This document shows, piece after piece, positions 37,631 to 52,146 of a stretch of DNA of 64,000 bases. The DNA comes from Colletes latitarsis (taxonomy: Eukaryota > Arthropoda > Insecta > Hymenoptera > Colletidae): assembly GCF_051014445.1 (NCBI RefSeq), contig NW_027488367.1, forward strand, positions 28,381,501 to 28,445,500, given 5' to 3'. The notes under the pieces were generated by a model that worked only from the letters and a program-made list of their open reading frames with translations, ran no database searches and was not told where the DNA came from. Positions within the stretch are counted from its first letter, which is position 1. Each line of letters opens with the position of its first letter. Position numbers and translations under genes: made by a program.

Positions 37631-40085
37631 GAAACAGTCCATTAAACCTGGTTTGGATCAATATTTTAGAGGACAACGCATGTTAGGTCTAGTTTAGGCC
37701 TGGGATTTGCCCTCATCAGGGTCATACCGTCGCAGTTTTAACATACTTGTTGAACGGATCCTGGGTTTTTTCTGATTTGGTTCACGTAGTAATGTGGTAC
37801 CACACTGAAACATTCAATTAAACCTGTTCATGATAAATATTTTAGAGGATAACGCATGTTAGGTTTGGGTTAGGTCTAGGATTTGCCCTCATCTGGCTCA
37901 TACTTTCGCATACTTCTCATACTTCATGGCTAGATCCTGGGCTGTTTCTGGATTGCATCACGTAGCAATGTGGTACCACACTGAATCATTCAATTAAACC
38001 TTGTTTCGATCAATATTTTAGAGGATAACGCAAGTTACGTCTGGGATAGGTCTGGGATTTGCCCTCATCAGGCTCATACTTTCGCCTTTTTCATATACTT
38101 GTTGAACAGATCCTGGGTTTTTTCTGGTTTGGGTCACGTAGTAATGTGGTACCACACTGAAACATTCAATTAAACCTGGTCTTGATAAATATTTTAGAGG
38201 ATAACGCATGTTAGGTCTAGGTTAGGTCTGGGATTTTCACTCATCAGACTCATACTTTCGCATTCTTCACATACTTGTTGAACAGATCCTGGGTTTTTTC
38301 TGGGTTGGGTCACGTAGTAATGTGGTACCACACTGAAACATTCAATTAAACCTGGTCTTGATAAATATTTTAGAGGATAACGCATGTTAGGTCTGGGATT
38401 TTCACTCATCAGACTCATACTTTCGCATTCTTCACATACTTGTTGAACGGATCCTGGGTTTTTTCTGGTTTGGATCACGTAGTAATGTGGTACCACACTG
38501 AAACAGTCGACTAAACCTGGTTTCGATCAACATTTTAGAGGATAACGCAAGTTAGGGCTGGGATAGGTCTGGGATTTGCCCTCATCAGGCTCATACTTTC
38601 GCGTTTTTCACATACTTGTTGAACAGATCCTGGGTTTTTTCTGGGTTGGGTCACGTAGTAATGTGGTACCACACTGAAACATTCAATTAAACCTGGTTTG
38701 GATCAATATTTTAGAGGATAACGCAAGTTAGGTCTGGGATAGATCTAGGATTTGCCCTCATCAGGCTCTTGCTATCGTATATTTCTCATACTTCATGGCT
38801 AGATCCTGGGCTATTTCTGGATTGGATCATGTAGTAATGTGGTACCACACTGAAACAGTCAATTAAACCTGGTTTCGATCAATATTTTAGAGGATAACGC
38901 AAGTTAGGTCTGGGATAGGTCTGGGATTTGCCCTCATCAGGCTCATACTTTCGCGTTTTTCACATACTTGTTGAACAGATCCTGGGTTTTTTCTGGTTTG
39001 GATCACGTAGTTGTGTGGTACCACACAGAAACAGTCCATTAAACCTGGTTGCGATCAATATTTTAGAGGATAGCGCAAGTTAGGTCTGGGATAGGTCTAG
39101 GATTTGCCCTCATCAGGCTCTTACTATCGCATATTTCTCATACTTCATGGCTAGATCCTGGGCTATTTCTGGATTGGTTCACGTAGTAAAGTGGTACCAC
39201 ACTGAAACATTCAATGAAACCTGGTCTGGATAAATATTTTAGAGGATAACGCAAGTTAGGTCTGGGATAGGTCTGGGATTTGCCCTCATCAGGCTCATAC
39301 TTTCGCGTTTTTCATATACTTGTTGAACAGATCCTGGGCTTTTTCTGGATTGCATCACGTAGTAATGAACTACAACACTGAAACAGTCAATTAAACCTGG
39401 TTTCGCTCAATATTTTAGAGGATAACGCATGTTAGGTCTAGGTCAGGCCTGGTTTTTTCACTCATCAGACCCATACTTTCGCATTCTTCACATACTTGTT
39501 GAACGGATCCTGGGTTTTTTCTGGTTTGGATCACGTCGTAATGTGGGCCCACACTGAAACAATCAATTAAACCTGGTCTTGATAAATATTTTAGAGGATA
39601 ACGCATGTTAGGTCTGGGATCGGTCTGGGATTTGCCCTCATCAGACTCATACTTTCGCACACTTCACATACTCGTTGAACAGATCCTGGGTTATTTTCCG
39701 GTTTGGATCACATAGTAATATGGTACCACTCTGAAACAGCCGATTAAACCAGGTTTCGATCAATATTTTTAAGGATAACGCATGTTGGGTCTAGGTTAGG
39801 CATGGGATTTGCCCTCATCAGACTCATACTTTCGCACACTTCACATACTCGTTGAACAGATCCTGGGTTATTTTCTGGTTTGGATCACATAGTAATGTGG
39901 CACCTCACTGAAACTGTCGACTAAAACAGGTTTCGATCAATATTTTTGAGGATAACGCATGTTAGGTCTAGGTTAGGCATGGGATTTTCACTCATCAGAC
40001 TCATACTTTCGCATTCTTCACATACTTGTTGAACGGATCCTGGGTTTTTTCTGGTTTGGATCACGTAGTAATGTGGTGCCACACT
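37631..40085. repeat. 14-monomer unit, copy 2 (rearranged)
   Basis: Follows copy 1 up to about 38210. It then gains one monomer (with the 11-bp deletion near 38390) so the offset becomes about 2631 bp, and later jumps near 39240 to the sequence corresponding to 36970. A third start of the same unit is visible at 40086-40200. Confidence 0.82.
38386..38396 (+). repeat. Monomer reduced to a single 11-bp subrepeat
   Basis: The normal GTTAGGTCTAG-GTTAGGTCTGG pair is here a single GTTAGGTCTGG, followed directly by GATTTTCACTC. Exactly 11 bp are missing, as expected from slippage or unequal pairing between the two subrepeats. It also opens a longer reading frame on the minus strand (38194-38496), which is a by-product. 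Confidence 0.92.
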
Positions 40086-43000
40086 GAAACAGTCCATTAA
40101 ACCTGGTTTGGATCAATATTTTAGAGGACAACGCATGTTAGGTCTAGTTTAGGCCTGGGATTTGCCCTCATCAGGGTCATACTGTCGCAGTTTTAACATA
40201 CTTGTTGAACGGATCCTGGGTTTTTTCTGGTTTGGATCACGTAGTAATGTGGGTCCACACTGAAACAATCAATTAAACCTGGTCTTGATAAATATTTTAG
40301 AGGATAACGCATGTTAGGTCTGGGTTAGGTCTGGGATTTGCTCTCATCAGGCTCATACTTTCGCATATTTCTCATACCTCATGGCTGGATCCTGGGCTGT
40401 TTCTGGATTGTATCACGTAGTAATGTGGTACCACGCTGAAACAGTCAATCAAACCTGGTTTCGATCAATATTTTAGAGAATAATTCATGTTAGGTCTAGG
40501 TTAGGTCTGGGATTTACTCTCACCAGGCTCATTCTTTCGCATATTACTCACACTTGATGGCTAGATCCTGGGCTTTTTCTGGATTGGATCATGTCGTAAT
40601 GTGGGACCACACTGAAACAATCAATTAAACCTCGTCTTGATAAATATTTTAGAGGATAGCGCATGTTAGGTCTGGGATAGGTCTGGGATTCGCCCTAATC
40701 AGGCTCATACTTTCACGTTTTTCACGTACTTGTTGAACTGATCCTGGGTCTTTTCTGGTTTGGATCACGTAGTAATGTGGTACCACACTGAAACAGTCGA
40801 ATAAACCTGGTTTCGATCAATATCTTAGAGGATAACGCAAGTTAGATCTGGGATAGGTCTGGGATTTGACCTCATCAGACTCATACTTTCCACCCTTCAC
40901 ATACTCGTTGAGCAGATCCTGGGTTTTTTCTGGTTAGGATCACGTAGTAATGTGGGACCACACTGAAACAGTCAATTAAACCTGGTTTCGACCAATATTT
41001 TAGAGAATAATTCATGTTAGGTCTAGGTTAGGTCTGGGATTTGCTCTCATCTGGCTCATTCTTTCGCATATTTCTCATACTTGATGGCTAGATCCTGGGC
41101 TTTTTCTGGATTGCATCACGTAGTAATGAAGTACATCACTGAAACAGTCAATTAAACCTGGTTTCCATCAATACTTTAGAGGACAACGCAAGTTAGGTCT
41201 GGGATAGGTCTGGGATTTGCCCTCGTCAGGCTCATACATTCGGGTTTTTCACATACTTGTTGAACAGATCCTGGGTTTTTTCTGGTTTGGATCCCGCAGT
41301 AGTGTGGTACCACACTGAAACAGTCCATTAAACCTGGTTTCGCTCATTATTTTAGAGGATAACGCATGATAGGTCTAGGTCAGGCCTGGGATTTTCACTC
41401 ATCAGACTCATACTTTCGCATTCTTCACATACTTGTTGAACGGATCCTGGGTTTTTTCTGGTTTGGATCACGTAGTAATGTGGGACCACACTGAAACAAT
41501 CAATTAAACCTGGTCTTGATAAATATTTTAGAGGATAACGCATGTTAGGTCTGGGTTAGGTCTAGGATTTGCCCTGGTCAGGCTCATACTTTCGCATATT
41601 TCTCATACTTCATGGCTATATCCTGGGCTATTTCTGGATTGGATCACGTAGTGATGTGGTACCACACTGAAACTGTCAATTAAACCTGGTTTGGATCAAT
41701 ATTTTAGAGGATAACGCATGTTAGGTCTAGGTTAGGTCTGGGATTTTCACTCATCAGACCCATACTTTCGCATTCTTCACATACTTGTTGAACGGATCCT
41801 CGGTTTTTTCTGGTTTGGATCACGTAGTTGTGTGGTACCACACAGAAACAGTCCATTAAACCAGGTTGCGATCAATATTTTAGAGGATAACGCAAGTTAG
41901 GTCTGGGATAGATCTAGGATTTGCCCTCATCAGGCTCTTACTATCGCATATTTCTCATACTTCATGGCTAGATCCTGGGCTATTTCTGGATTGGATCTTG
42001 TAGTAATGTGGTACCACACTGAAACAGTCAATTAAACCTGGTTTCGATCAATATTTTAGAGGATAACGCAAGTTAGGTCTGGGATAGGTCTGGGATTTGC
42101 CCTCATCAGGCTCATACTCTCGCGTTTTTCACATACTTGTTGAACAGATCCTGGGTTTTTTCTGGTTTGGATCACGTAGTTGTGTGGTGCCACACAGAAA
42201 CAGTCCATTAAACCTGGTTGCGATCAATATTTTAGAGGATAACGCAAGTTAGGTCTGGGATAGATCTAGGATTTGCCCTCATCAGGCTCTTACTATCGCA
42301 TATTTCTCATACTTCATGGCTAGATCCTGGGCTATTTCTGGATTGGATCATGTAGTAATGTGGTACCACACTGAAACAGTCAATTAAACCTGGTTTCGAC
42401 CAATATTTTAGAGAATAATTCATGTTAGGTCTAGGTTAGGTCTGGGATTTGCTCTCATCAGGCTCATACTTTCGCACACTTCACATACTTGTTGAACGGA
42501 TCCTGGGTTTTTTCTGGTTTGGATCACGTAGTAGTGTGGTACCACACTGAAACAGTCCATTAAACCTGGTTTCGCTCAATATTTTAGAGGATAACGCATG
42601 TTAGGTCTAGGTCAGGCCTGGGATTTTCATTCATCAGACTCACTTTCGCATTCTTCACATACTTGTTGAACGGATCCTGGGTTTTTTCTGGTTTGGATCA
42701 GGTAGTAATGTGGGTCCACACTGAAACAATCAATTAAACCTGGTCTTGATAAATATTTTAGAGGATAACGCATGTTAGGTCTGGGATAGGTCTGGGATTT
42801 GCCCTCATCAGGCTCATACTTTCGCACACTTCACATACTCGTTGAACAGATCCTGCGTTATTTTCTGGTTTGGATCACATAGTAATGTGGTACCACACTG
42901 AAACATTCAATTAAACCTGGTCTTGATAAATATTTTAGAGGATAACGCATGTTAGGTCTGGGTTAGGTCTAGGATTTGCCCTCATCAGGCTCATACTTTC

Positions 43001-43215
43001 GCATATTTCTCATACTTCATGGCTAGATCCTGGGCTATTTCTGGATTGGATCACGTAGTAAAGTGGTACCACAGTGAAACATTCAATGAAACCTGGTCTG
43101 CATAAATATTTTAGAGGACAACGCATCTTAGGTCTGGGATAGGTCTAAGATTTGCCCTCATCAGGCTCACAGTTTCGCGTTTTTCACATACTTGTTGGAC
43201 AGATCCTGGGTTTTT
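39520..43215. repeat. 21-monomer (3696-bp) unit, copy 1
   Basis: The marker CACGTCGTAATGTGGGCCCAC (39531) recurs 3696 bp later (43227). Segments 39520-39815 and 40330-42397 match 43216-43511 and 44026-46093. Small private deletions in this copy are CTTTCCACCC near 40890 (1-2 bp) and ACTCACTTTCGC near 42640 (2 bp). Confidence 0.85.
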
Positions 43216-46200
43216 TCTGGTTTGGATCACGTCGTAATGTGGGCCCACACTGAAACAATCAATTAAACCTGGTCTTGATAAATATTTTAGAGGATAACGC
43301 ATGTTAGGTCTGGGATCGGTCTGGGATTTGCCCTCATCAGACTCATACTTTCGCACACTTCACATACTCGTTGAACAGATCCTGGGTTATTTTCCGGTTT
43401 GGATCACATAGTAATATGGTACCACTCTGAAACAGCCGATTAAACCAGGTTTCGATCAATATTTTTAAGGATAACGCATGTTGGGTCTAGGTTAGGCATG
43501 GGATTTGCCCTCATCAGGGTCATACTCTCGCAGTTTTAACATACTTGTTGAACGGATCCTGGGTTTTTTCTGATTTGGTTCACGTAGTAATGTGGTACCA
43601 CACTGAAACATTCAATTAAACCTGTTCATGATAAATATTTTAGAGGATAACGCATGTTAGGTTTGGTTTAGGTCTAGGATTTGCCCTCATCTGGCTCATA
43701 CTTTCGCATACTTCTCATACTTCATGGCTAGATACTGGGCTGTTTCTGGATTGCATCACGTAGCAATGTGGTACCACACTGAAACATTCAATTAAACCTT
43801 GTTTCGATCAATATTTTAGAGGATAACTCAAGTTACGTCTGGGATAGGTCTGGGATTTGCCCTCATCAGGCTCATACTTTCGCGTTTTTCATATACTTGT
43901 TGAACAGATCCTGGGTTTTTTCTGGTTTGGGTCACGTAGTAATGTGGTACCACACTGAAACATTCAATTAAACCTGGTCTTGATAAATATTTTAGAGGAT
44001 AACGCATGTTAGGTCTAGGTTAGGTCTAGGATTTGCCCTCATCAGGCTCATACTTTCGCATATTTCTCATACCTCATGGCTGGATCCTTGGCTGTTTCTG
44101 GATTGTATCACGTAGTAATGTGGTACCACGCTGAAACAGTCAATCAAACCTGGTTTCGATCAATATTTTAGAGAATAATTCATGTTAGGTCTAGGTTAGG
44201 TCTGGGATTTACTCTCATCAGGCTCATTCTTTCGCATATTACTCACACTTGATGGCTAGATCCTGGGCTTTTTCTGGATTGGATCACGTCGTAATGTGGG
44301 ACCACACTGAAACAATCAATTAAACCTCGTCTTGATAAATATTTTAGAGGATAGCGCATGTTAGGTCTGGGATAGGTCTGGGATTCGCCCTAATCAGGCT
44401 CATACTTTCACTTTTTTCACGTACTTGTTGAACTGATCCTGGGTCTTTTCTGGTTTGGATCACGTAGTAATGTGGTACCACACTGAAACAGTCGATTAAA
44501 CCTGGTTTCGATCAATATCTTAGAGGATAACGCAAGTTAGATCTGGGATAGGTCTGGGATTTGACCTCATCAGACTCATACTTTCGCACCCTTCACATAC
44601 TCGTTGAGCAGGTCCTGGGTTTTTTCTGGTTTGGATCACGTAGTAATGTGGGACCACACTGAAACAGTCAATTAAACCTGGTTTCGACCAATATTTTAGA
44701 GAATAATTCATGTTAGGTCTAGGTTAGGTCTGGGATTTGCTCTCATATGGCTCATTCTTTCGCATATTTCTCATACTTGATGGCTAGATCCTGGGCTTTT
44801 TCTGGATTGCATCACGTAGTAATGAAGTACAACACTGAAACAGTCAATTAAACCTGGTTTCCATCAATACTTTAGAGGACAACGCAAGTTAGGTCTGGGA
44901 TAGGTCTGGGATTTGCCCTCATCAGGCTCATACTTTCGGGTTTTTCACATTCTTGCTGAACAGATCCTGGGTTTTTTCTGGTTTGGATCCCGTAGTAGTG
45001 TGGTACCACACTGAAACAGTCCATTAAACCTGGTTTCGCTCATTATTTTAGAGGATAACGCATGATAGGTCTAGGTCAGGCCTGGGATTTTCACTCATCA
45101 GACTCATACTTTCGCATTCTTCACATACTTGTTGAACGGATCCTGGGTTTTTTCTGGTTTGGATCACGTAGTAATGTGGGACCACACTGAAACAATCAAT
45201 TAAACCTGGTCTTGATAAATATTTTAGAGGATAGCGCATGTTAGGTCTGGGTTAGGTCTAGGATTTGCCCTGGTCAGGCTCATACTTTCGCATATTTCTC
45301 ATACTTCATGGCTAGATCCTGGGCTATTTCTGGATTGGAGCACGTAGTGATGTGGTACCACACTGAAACTGTCAATTAAACCTGGTTTGGATCAATATTT
45401 TAGAGGATAACGCATGTTAGGTCTAGGTTAGGTCTGGGATTTTCACTCATCAGACCCATACTTTCGCATTCTTCACATACTTGTTGAACGGATCCTCGGT
45501 TTTTTCTGGTTTGGATCACGTAGTTGTGTGGTACCACACAGAAACAGTCCATTAAACCAGGTTGCGATCAATATTTTAGAGGATAACGCAAGATAGGTCT
45601 GGGATAGATCTAGGATTTGTCCTCATCAGGCTCTTACTATCGCATATTTCTCATACTTCATGGCTAGATCCTGGGCTATTTCTGGATTGGATCTTGTAGT
45701 AATGTGGTACCACACTGAAACAGTCAATTAAACCTGGTTTCGATCAATATTTTAGAGGATAACGCAAGTTAGGTCTGGGATAGGTCTGGGATTTGCCCTC
45801 ATCAGGCTCATACTTTCGCGTTTTTCACATACTTGTTGAACAGATCCTGGGTTTTTTCTGGTTTGGATCACGTAGTTGTGTGGTACCACACAGAAACAGT
45901 CCATTAAACCTGGTTGCGATCAATATTTTAGAGGATAACGCAAGTTAGGTCTGGGATAGATCTAGGATTTGCCCTCATCAGGCTCTTACTATCGCATATT
46001 TCTCATACTTCATGGCTAGATCCTGGGCTATTTCTGGATTGGATCATGTAGTAATGTGGTACCACACTGAAACAGTCAATTAAACCTGGTTTCGATCAAT
46101 ATTTTAGAGGATAACGCAAGTTAGGTCTGGGATAGGTCTGGGATTTGCCCTCATCAGACTCATACTTTCGCATTCTTCACATACTTGTTGAACGGATCCT

Positions 46201-47104
46201 GGGTTTTTTCTGGTTTGGGTCACGTAGCAATGTGGGACCACACTGAAACAGTCAATTAAACCTGGTTTCGACCAATATTTTAGAGAATAATTCATGTTAG
46301 GTCTAGGTTAGGTCTGGGATTTGCTCTCATCAGGCTCATGCTTTCGCACACTTCACATACTTGTTGAACGGATCCTGGGTTTTTTCTGGTTTGGATCACG
46401 TAGTAGTGTGGTACCACACTGAAACAGTCCATTAAACCTGGTTTCGCTCAATATTTTAGAGGATAACGCATGTTAGGTCTAGGTCAGGCCTGGGATTTTC
46501 ATTCATCAGACTCATACTTTCGCATTCTTCACATACTTGTTGAACGGATCCTGGGTTTTTTCTGGTTTGGATCAGGTAGTAATGTGGGTCCACACTGAAA
46601 CAATCAATTAAACCTGGTCTTGATAAATATTTTAGAGGATAACGCATGTTAGGTCTGGGATAGGTCTGGGATTTGCCCTCATCAGGCTCATACTTCCGCA
46701 CACTTCACATACTCGTTGAACAGATCCTGCGTTATTTTCTGGTTTGGATCACATAGTAATGTGGTACCACACTGAAACATTCAACTAAACCTGGTCTTGA
46801 TAAATATTTTAGAGGATAACGCATGTTAGGTCTGGGTTAGGTCTAGGATTTGCCCTCATCAGGCTCATACTTTCGCATATTTCTCATACTTCATGGCTAG
46901 ATCCTGGGCTATTTCTGGATTGGATCACGTAGTAAAGTGGTACCACACTGAAACATTCAATGAAACCTGGTCTGCATAAATATTTTAGAGGACAACGCAT
47001 CTTAGGTCTGGGATAGGTCTAAGATTTGCCCTCATCAGGCTCACAGTTTCGTGTTTTTCACATACTTGTTGGACAGATCCTGGGTTTTTTCTGGTTTGGA
47101 TCAC
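43216..47104. repeat. 21-monomer unit, copy 2, with one extra monomer and a patched segment
   Basis: Matches the preceding unit except in two places. Bases 43512-44025 instead resemble about 37714-38230 (markers TCTGATTTGGTTCACG and AAACCTTGTTTCG). One additional monomer sits at about 46094-46269, after which the offset becomes 3872-3874 bp (22 monomers) to 47104. Confidence 0.82.
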
Positions 47105-49258
47105 GTAGTAATGTGGTACCACACTGAAACAGTCAATTAAACCTGGTTTCGGTCAATATTTTAGAGGACAACGCAAGTTGGGTCTGGGATAGGTCTGGGA
47201 TTTGCCCTCATCAGGCTCATACTGTCGCGTTTTTCACATACTTGTTGAACAGATCCTGGGTTTTTTCTGGTTTGGATCCCGTAGTAGTGTGGTACCACAC
47301 TGAAACAGTCCATTAAACCTGGTTTCGCTCAATATTTTAGAGGATAACGCATGTTAGGTCTAGGTCAGGCCTGGTTTTTTCACTCATCAGACTCATACTT
47401 TCGCATTCTTCACATACTTGTTGAACGGATCCTGGGTTTTTTCTGGTTTGGATCACGTAGTTATGTGGGTCCACACTGAAACAATCAATTAAACCTGGTC
47501 TTGATAAATATTTTAGAGGATAACGAATGTTAGGTCTGGGATAGGTCTGGGATTTGCCCTCATCAGACTCATACTTTCGCACACTTCACATACTCGTTGA
47601 ACAGATCCTGGGTTATTTTCTGGTTTGGATCACATAGTAATGTGGTACCACACTGAAACAGTCGATTAAACCAGGTTTCGATCAATATTTTAGAGGATAA
47701 CGCATGTTAGGTCTGGGTTAGGTCTAGGATTTGCCCTCATCAGGCTCATACTTTCGCATATTTCTCATACTTCATGGCTAGATCCTGGGCTATTTCTGGA
47801 TTGGATCACGTAGTAAAGTGGTACCACACTGAAACATTCAATGAAACCTGGCCTGGATAAATATTTTAGAGGATAACGCATCTTAGGCCTGGGTTAGGTC
47901 TAAGATTTGCCCTCATCAGGCTCACAATTTCGCGTTTTTCACATACTTGTTGGACAGATCCAGGGTTTTTTCTGGTTTGGATCACGTAGTAATGTGGTAC
48001 CACACTAAAACAGTCAATTAAACCTGGTTTCGATCAATATTTTGGAGGATAACGCAAGTTAGGTCTGGGATAGGTCTGGGATTTGCTCTCATCAGGCTCA
48101 TTCTTTCGCATATTACTCATACTTGATGGCTAGATCCTGAGCATTTTCTGGATTGCATAACGTAGTAATGAAGTACAACACTGAAACAGTCAATTAAACC
48201 TGGTTTCCGTCAATATTTTAGAGGACAACGTAAGTTAGGTCTGGGATAGGTCTGGGATTTGCCCTCATCAGGCTCATACTGTCGCGTTTTTCACATACTT
48301 GTTGAACAGATCCTGGGTTTTTTCTGGTTTGGATCCCGTAGTAGTGTCGTACCACACTGAAACAGTCCATTAAACCTGGTTTCGCTCAATATTTTAGAGG
48401 ATAACGCATGTTAGGTCTAGGTCAGGCCTGGTTTTTTCACTCATCAGACTCATACTTTCGCATTCTTCACATACTTGTTGAACGGATCCTGGGTTTTTTC
48501 TGGTTTGGATCACGTAGTTATGTGGGTCCACACTGAAACAATCAATTAAACCTGGTCTTGATAAGTATTTTAGAGGATAACGCATGTTAGGTCTGGGATA
48601 GGTCTGGGATTTGCCCTCATCAGACTCATACTTTCGCACACTTCACATACTCGTAGAACAGATCATGGGTTATTTTCTGGTTTGGATCACATAGTAATGT
48701 GGTACCACACTGAAACAGTCGATTAAACCAGGTTTCGATCAATATTTTTGAGGATAACGCATGTTAGGTCTAGGTTAGGCCTGGCATTTTCACTCATCAG
48801 ACTCATACTTTCGCATTCTTCACATACTTGTTGAACGGATCCTGGGTTTTTTCTGGTTTGGATCACGTAGTAATGTGGGTCCACACTGAAACAATCAATT
48901 AAACCTGGTCTTGATAAATATTTTAGAGGATAACGCATGTTAGGTCTGGGATAGGTCTGGGATTTGTCCTCATAAGACTCATACTTTCGCACACTTCACA
49001 TACTCGTTGAACAGATCCTGGGTTATTTTCTGGTTTGGATCACATAGTAATGTGGTACCACACTGAAACAGTCGATTAAACCAGGTTTCGATCAATATTT
49101 TTGAGGACAACGCATGTTAGGTCTAGGTTAGGCCTGGGGTTTTCACTCATCAGACTCATACTTTCGCATTCTTCACATACTTGTTGACCTGATCCTGTGT
49201 TTTTTCTGGTTTGGATCACGTAGTACTGTGGTTCCACACTGAAACAGTCAATTAAACC
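47105..49258. repeat. Satellite with a 6-monomer (1057-bp) duplication
   Basis: Bases 47142-47687 recur at 48199-48744, sharing GGTTTTTTCACTCATC and GTTATGTGGGTCCACAC. A CATCTTAGG/TCTAAGATTTG monomer lies between them near 47880. Only satellite is present. Confidence 0.83.
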
Positions 49259-52146
49259 TGGTTTCGACCAATATTTTAGAGAATAATTCATGTTAGGTCT
49301 AGGTCAGGTCTGGGATTTGCTCTCATCAGGCTCATTCTTTCGCATATTTCTCATACTTGATGGCTAGATCCTGGGCTTTTTCTGGATTGCATCACGTAGT
49401 AATGACGTACAACACTGAAACAGTCAATTAAACCTGGTTTCCATCAATATTTTAAAGGACAACGCAAGTTAGGTCTGGGATAGGTCTGGGATTTGCCGTC
49501 ATCAGGCTCATACTTTCGCGTTTTTCACATACTTGTTGAACAGATCCTGGGTTTTTTTCTGGTTTGGATCACGAAGCAGTGTGGTACCACACTGAAACAG
49601 TCCATTAAACCTGGTTTCGCTCAATATTTTAGAGGATAACGCATGTTAGGTCTAGGTTAGGTCTGGGATTTGCTCTCATCAGGCTCATTCTTTCGCATAT
49701 TTCTCATACTTGATGGCTAGATCCTGGGCTTTTTCTGGATTGCATCACGTTGTAATGTAGTACCACACTGAAACAGTCAATGAAACCCGGTTTCCATCAA
49801 TATTTTAGAGGACAACGCAAATTAGGTCTTGGTAAGGCCTGAGATTTTCACTGATCAGACTCATACATTCGCATTCTTCACATACTTGTTGAACGGAACC
49901 TTGGTTTTTTCTGGTTTGGATCACGTAGTAATGTGGTACCACACTGAAACATTCAATTAAACCTGGTCTTGATAAATATTTTAGAGGATAACGCATGTTA
50001 GGTCTGGGTTACGTCTAGGATTTGCCCTCATCAGGCTCATACTTTCGCATGTTTCTCATACTTCATGGCTAGATCCTGGGCTGTTTCTGCATTGTATCAC
50101 GTAGTAATGTGGTACCACGCTGAAACAGTCAATTAAACCTGGTTTCGATCAATATTTTAGAGGATAACGCAAGTGAGGTCTGGGATAGGTCTAGGATTTG
50201 CCCTCATCAGGCTCTTACTATCGCATATTTCTCATACTTCATGGCTAGATCCTGGGCTATTTCTGGATTGGATCACGTAGTAAAGTGGTACCACACTGAA
50301 ACATTCAATGAGACCTGTTCTGGATAAATATTTTAGAGGATAACGCATCTTAGGTCTGGGTTAGGTCTAAGATTTGCCCTCATCAGGCTCACAGTTTCGC
50401 GTTTTTCACATACTTGTTAAACAGATTCTGGGTTTTTTCTGGTTTGGATCACGTAGTAATGTGGTACCACACTTTAACAGTCAATTAAACCTGGTTTCGA
50501 TCAATATTTTAGAGGATAACGCAAGCTAGGTCTGGGATAGGTCTGGGATTAGCCCTCATCAGGCTCATACTTTCGCGTTTTTCGCATACTAGTTGAACAG
50601 ATCCTGGGTTTTTTCTGGTTTGGATCCCGTAGTAGTGTGGTACCACACTGAAACAGTCCATCACACCTGGTTTCGCTCAATATTTTAGAGGATAACGCAT
50701 GTTAGGTCTAGGTCAGGCCTGGTTTTTTCACTCATCAGACTCATACTTTCGCATTCTTCACATACTTGTTGAACGGATCCTGGGTTTTTTCTGGTTTGGG
50801 TCACGTAGTAATGTGGGACCACACTGAAACAGACAATTAAACCTGGTTTCGACCATTATTTTAGAGAATAATTCATGTTAGGTCTAGGTTAATTCTGGGA
50901 TTTGCTCTCATCAGGCTCATACTTTCGCACACTTCACATACTTGTTGAACGGATCCTGGGTTTTTTCTGGTTTGGATCACATAGTAATGTGGTACCACAC
51001 TGAAACAGTCGATTAAACCAGGTTTCGATCAATATTTTTGAGGATAACGCATGTTAGGTCTGGGTTAGGTCTGGGATTTTCACTCATCAGACTCATACCT
51101 TCGCATTCTTCACATACTTGTTGAACGGATCCTGGGTTTTTTCTGGTTTGGATCACGTAGTAATGTGGGTCCACACTGAAACAATCGATGAAACCTGGTC
51201 TTGATAAATATTTTAGAGGGTAACGCATGTTAGGTTTGGGTTAGGTCTAGGATTTGCCCTCATCAGGCTCATACTTTCGCACACTTCACATACTTGTTGA
51301 ACAGATCCCGGGTAATTTTCTGGTTTGGATCACATAGTAATGTGGTACCACACTGAAACAGTCGATTAAACCAGGTTTCGATCAATATTTTTGAGGACAA
51401 CGCATGTTAGGTCTAGGTTAGGCCTGGGGTTTTCACTCATCAGACTCATACTTTCGCATTCTTCACATACTTGTTGAACTGATCCTGGGTTTTTTCTGGT
51501 TTGGATCACGTAGTAATGTGGTTCCACACTGAAACAGTCAATTAAACAAGGTTTCCACCAATATTTTAGAGAATAATCCATGTTAGGTCTAGGTTAGGTC
51601 TGGGATTTGCTCTCATCAGGCTCATTCTTTCGCATATTTCTCATACTTGATGGCTAGATCCTGGGCTTTTTCTGGATTGCATCGCGTAGTAATGAAGTAC
51701 AACACTGAAACAGTCAATTAAACCTGGTTTCCATCAATATTATAGAGGACAACGCAAGTTAGGTCTGGGATAGGTCTGGGATTTGCCCACATCAGGCTCA
51801 TACTTTCGCGTTTTTCACATACTTGTTGAACAGATCCTGGGTTTTTTCTGGTTTGGATCCCATAGTAGTGTGGTACCACACTGAAACAGTCCATTAAACC
51901 TGGTTTCGCTCAATATTTTAGAGGATAACGCATGTTAGGTCTAGGTCAGGCCTGGCATTTTCACTTATCAGACTCATACCTTCGCATTCTTCACATACTT
52001 GTTGAACGGATCCTGGGTTTTTTCTGGTTTGGATCACGTAGTAATGTGGGTCCACACTGAAACAATCGATTAAACCTGGTCTTGATAAATATTTTAGAGG
52101 ATAACGCATGTTAGGTCTGGGATAGGTCTGGGATTTGCACTCATCA
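49259..52146. repeat. Irregular satellite before the 24-monomer HOR
   Basis: About 16 monomers. The monomer at 51366-51581 resembles 49076-49291 (13 monomers apart, marker GGCCTGGGGTTTTCAC). No gene or non-satellite sequence is seen. Confidence 0.85.
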
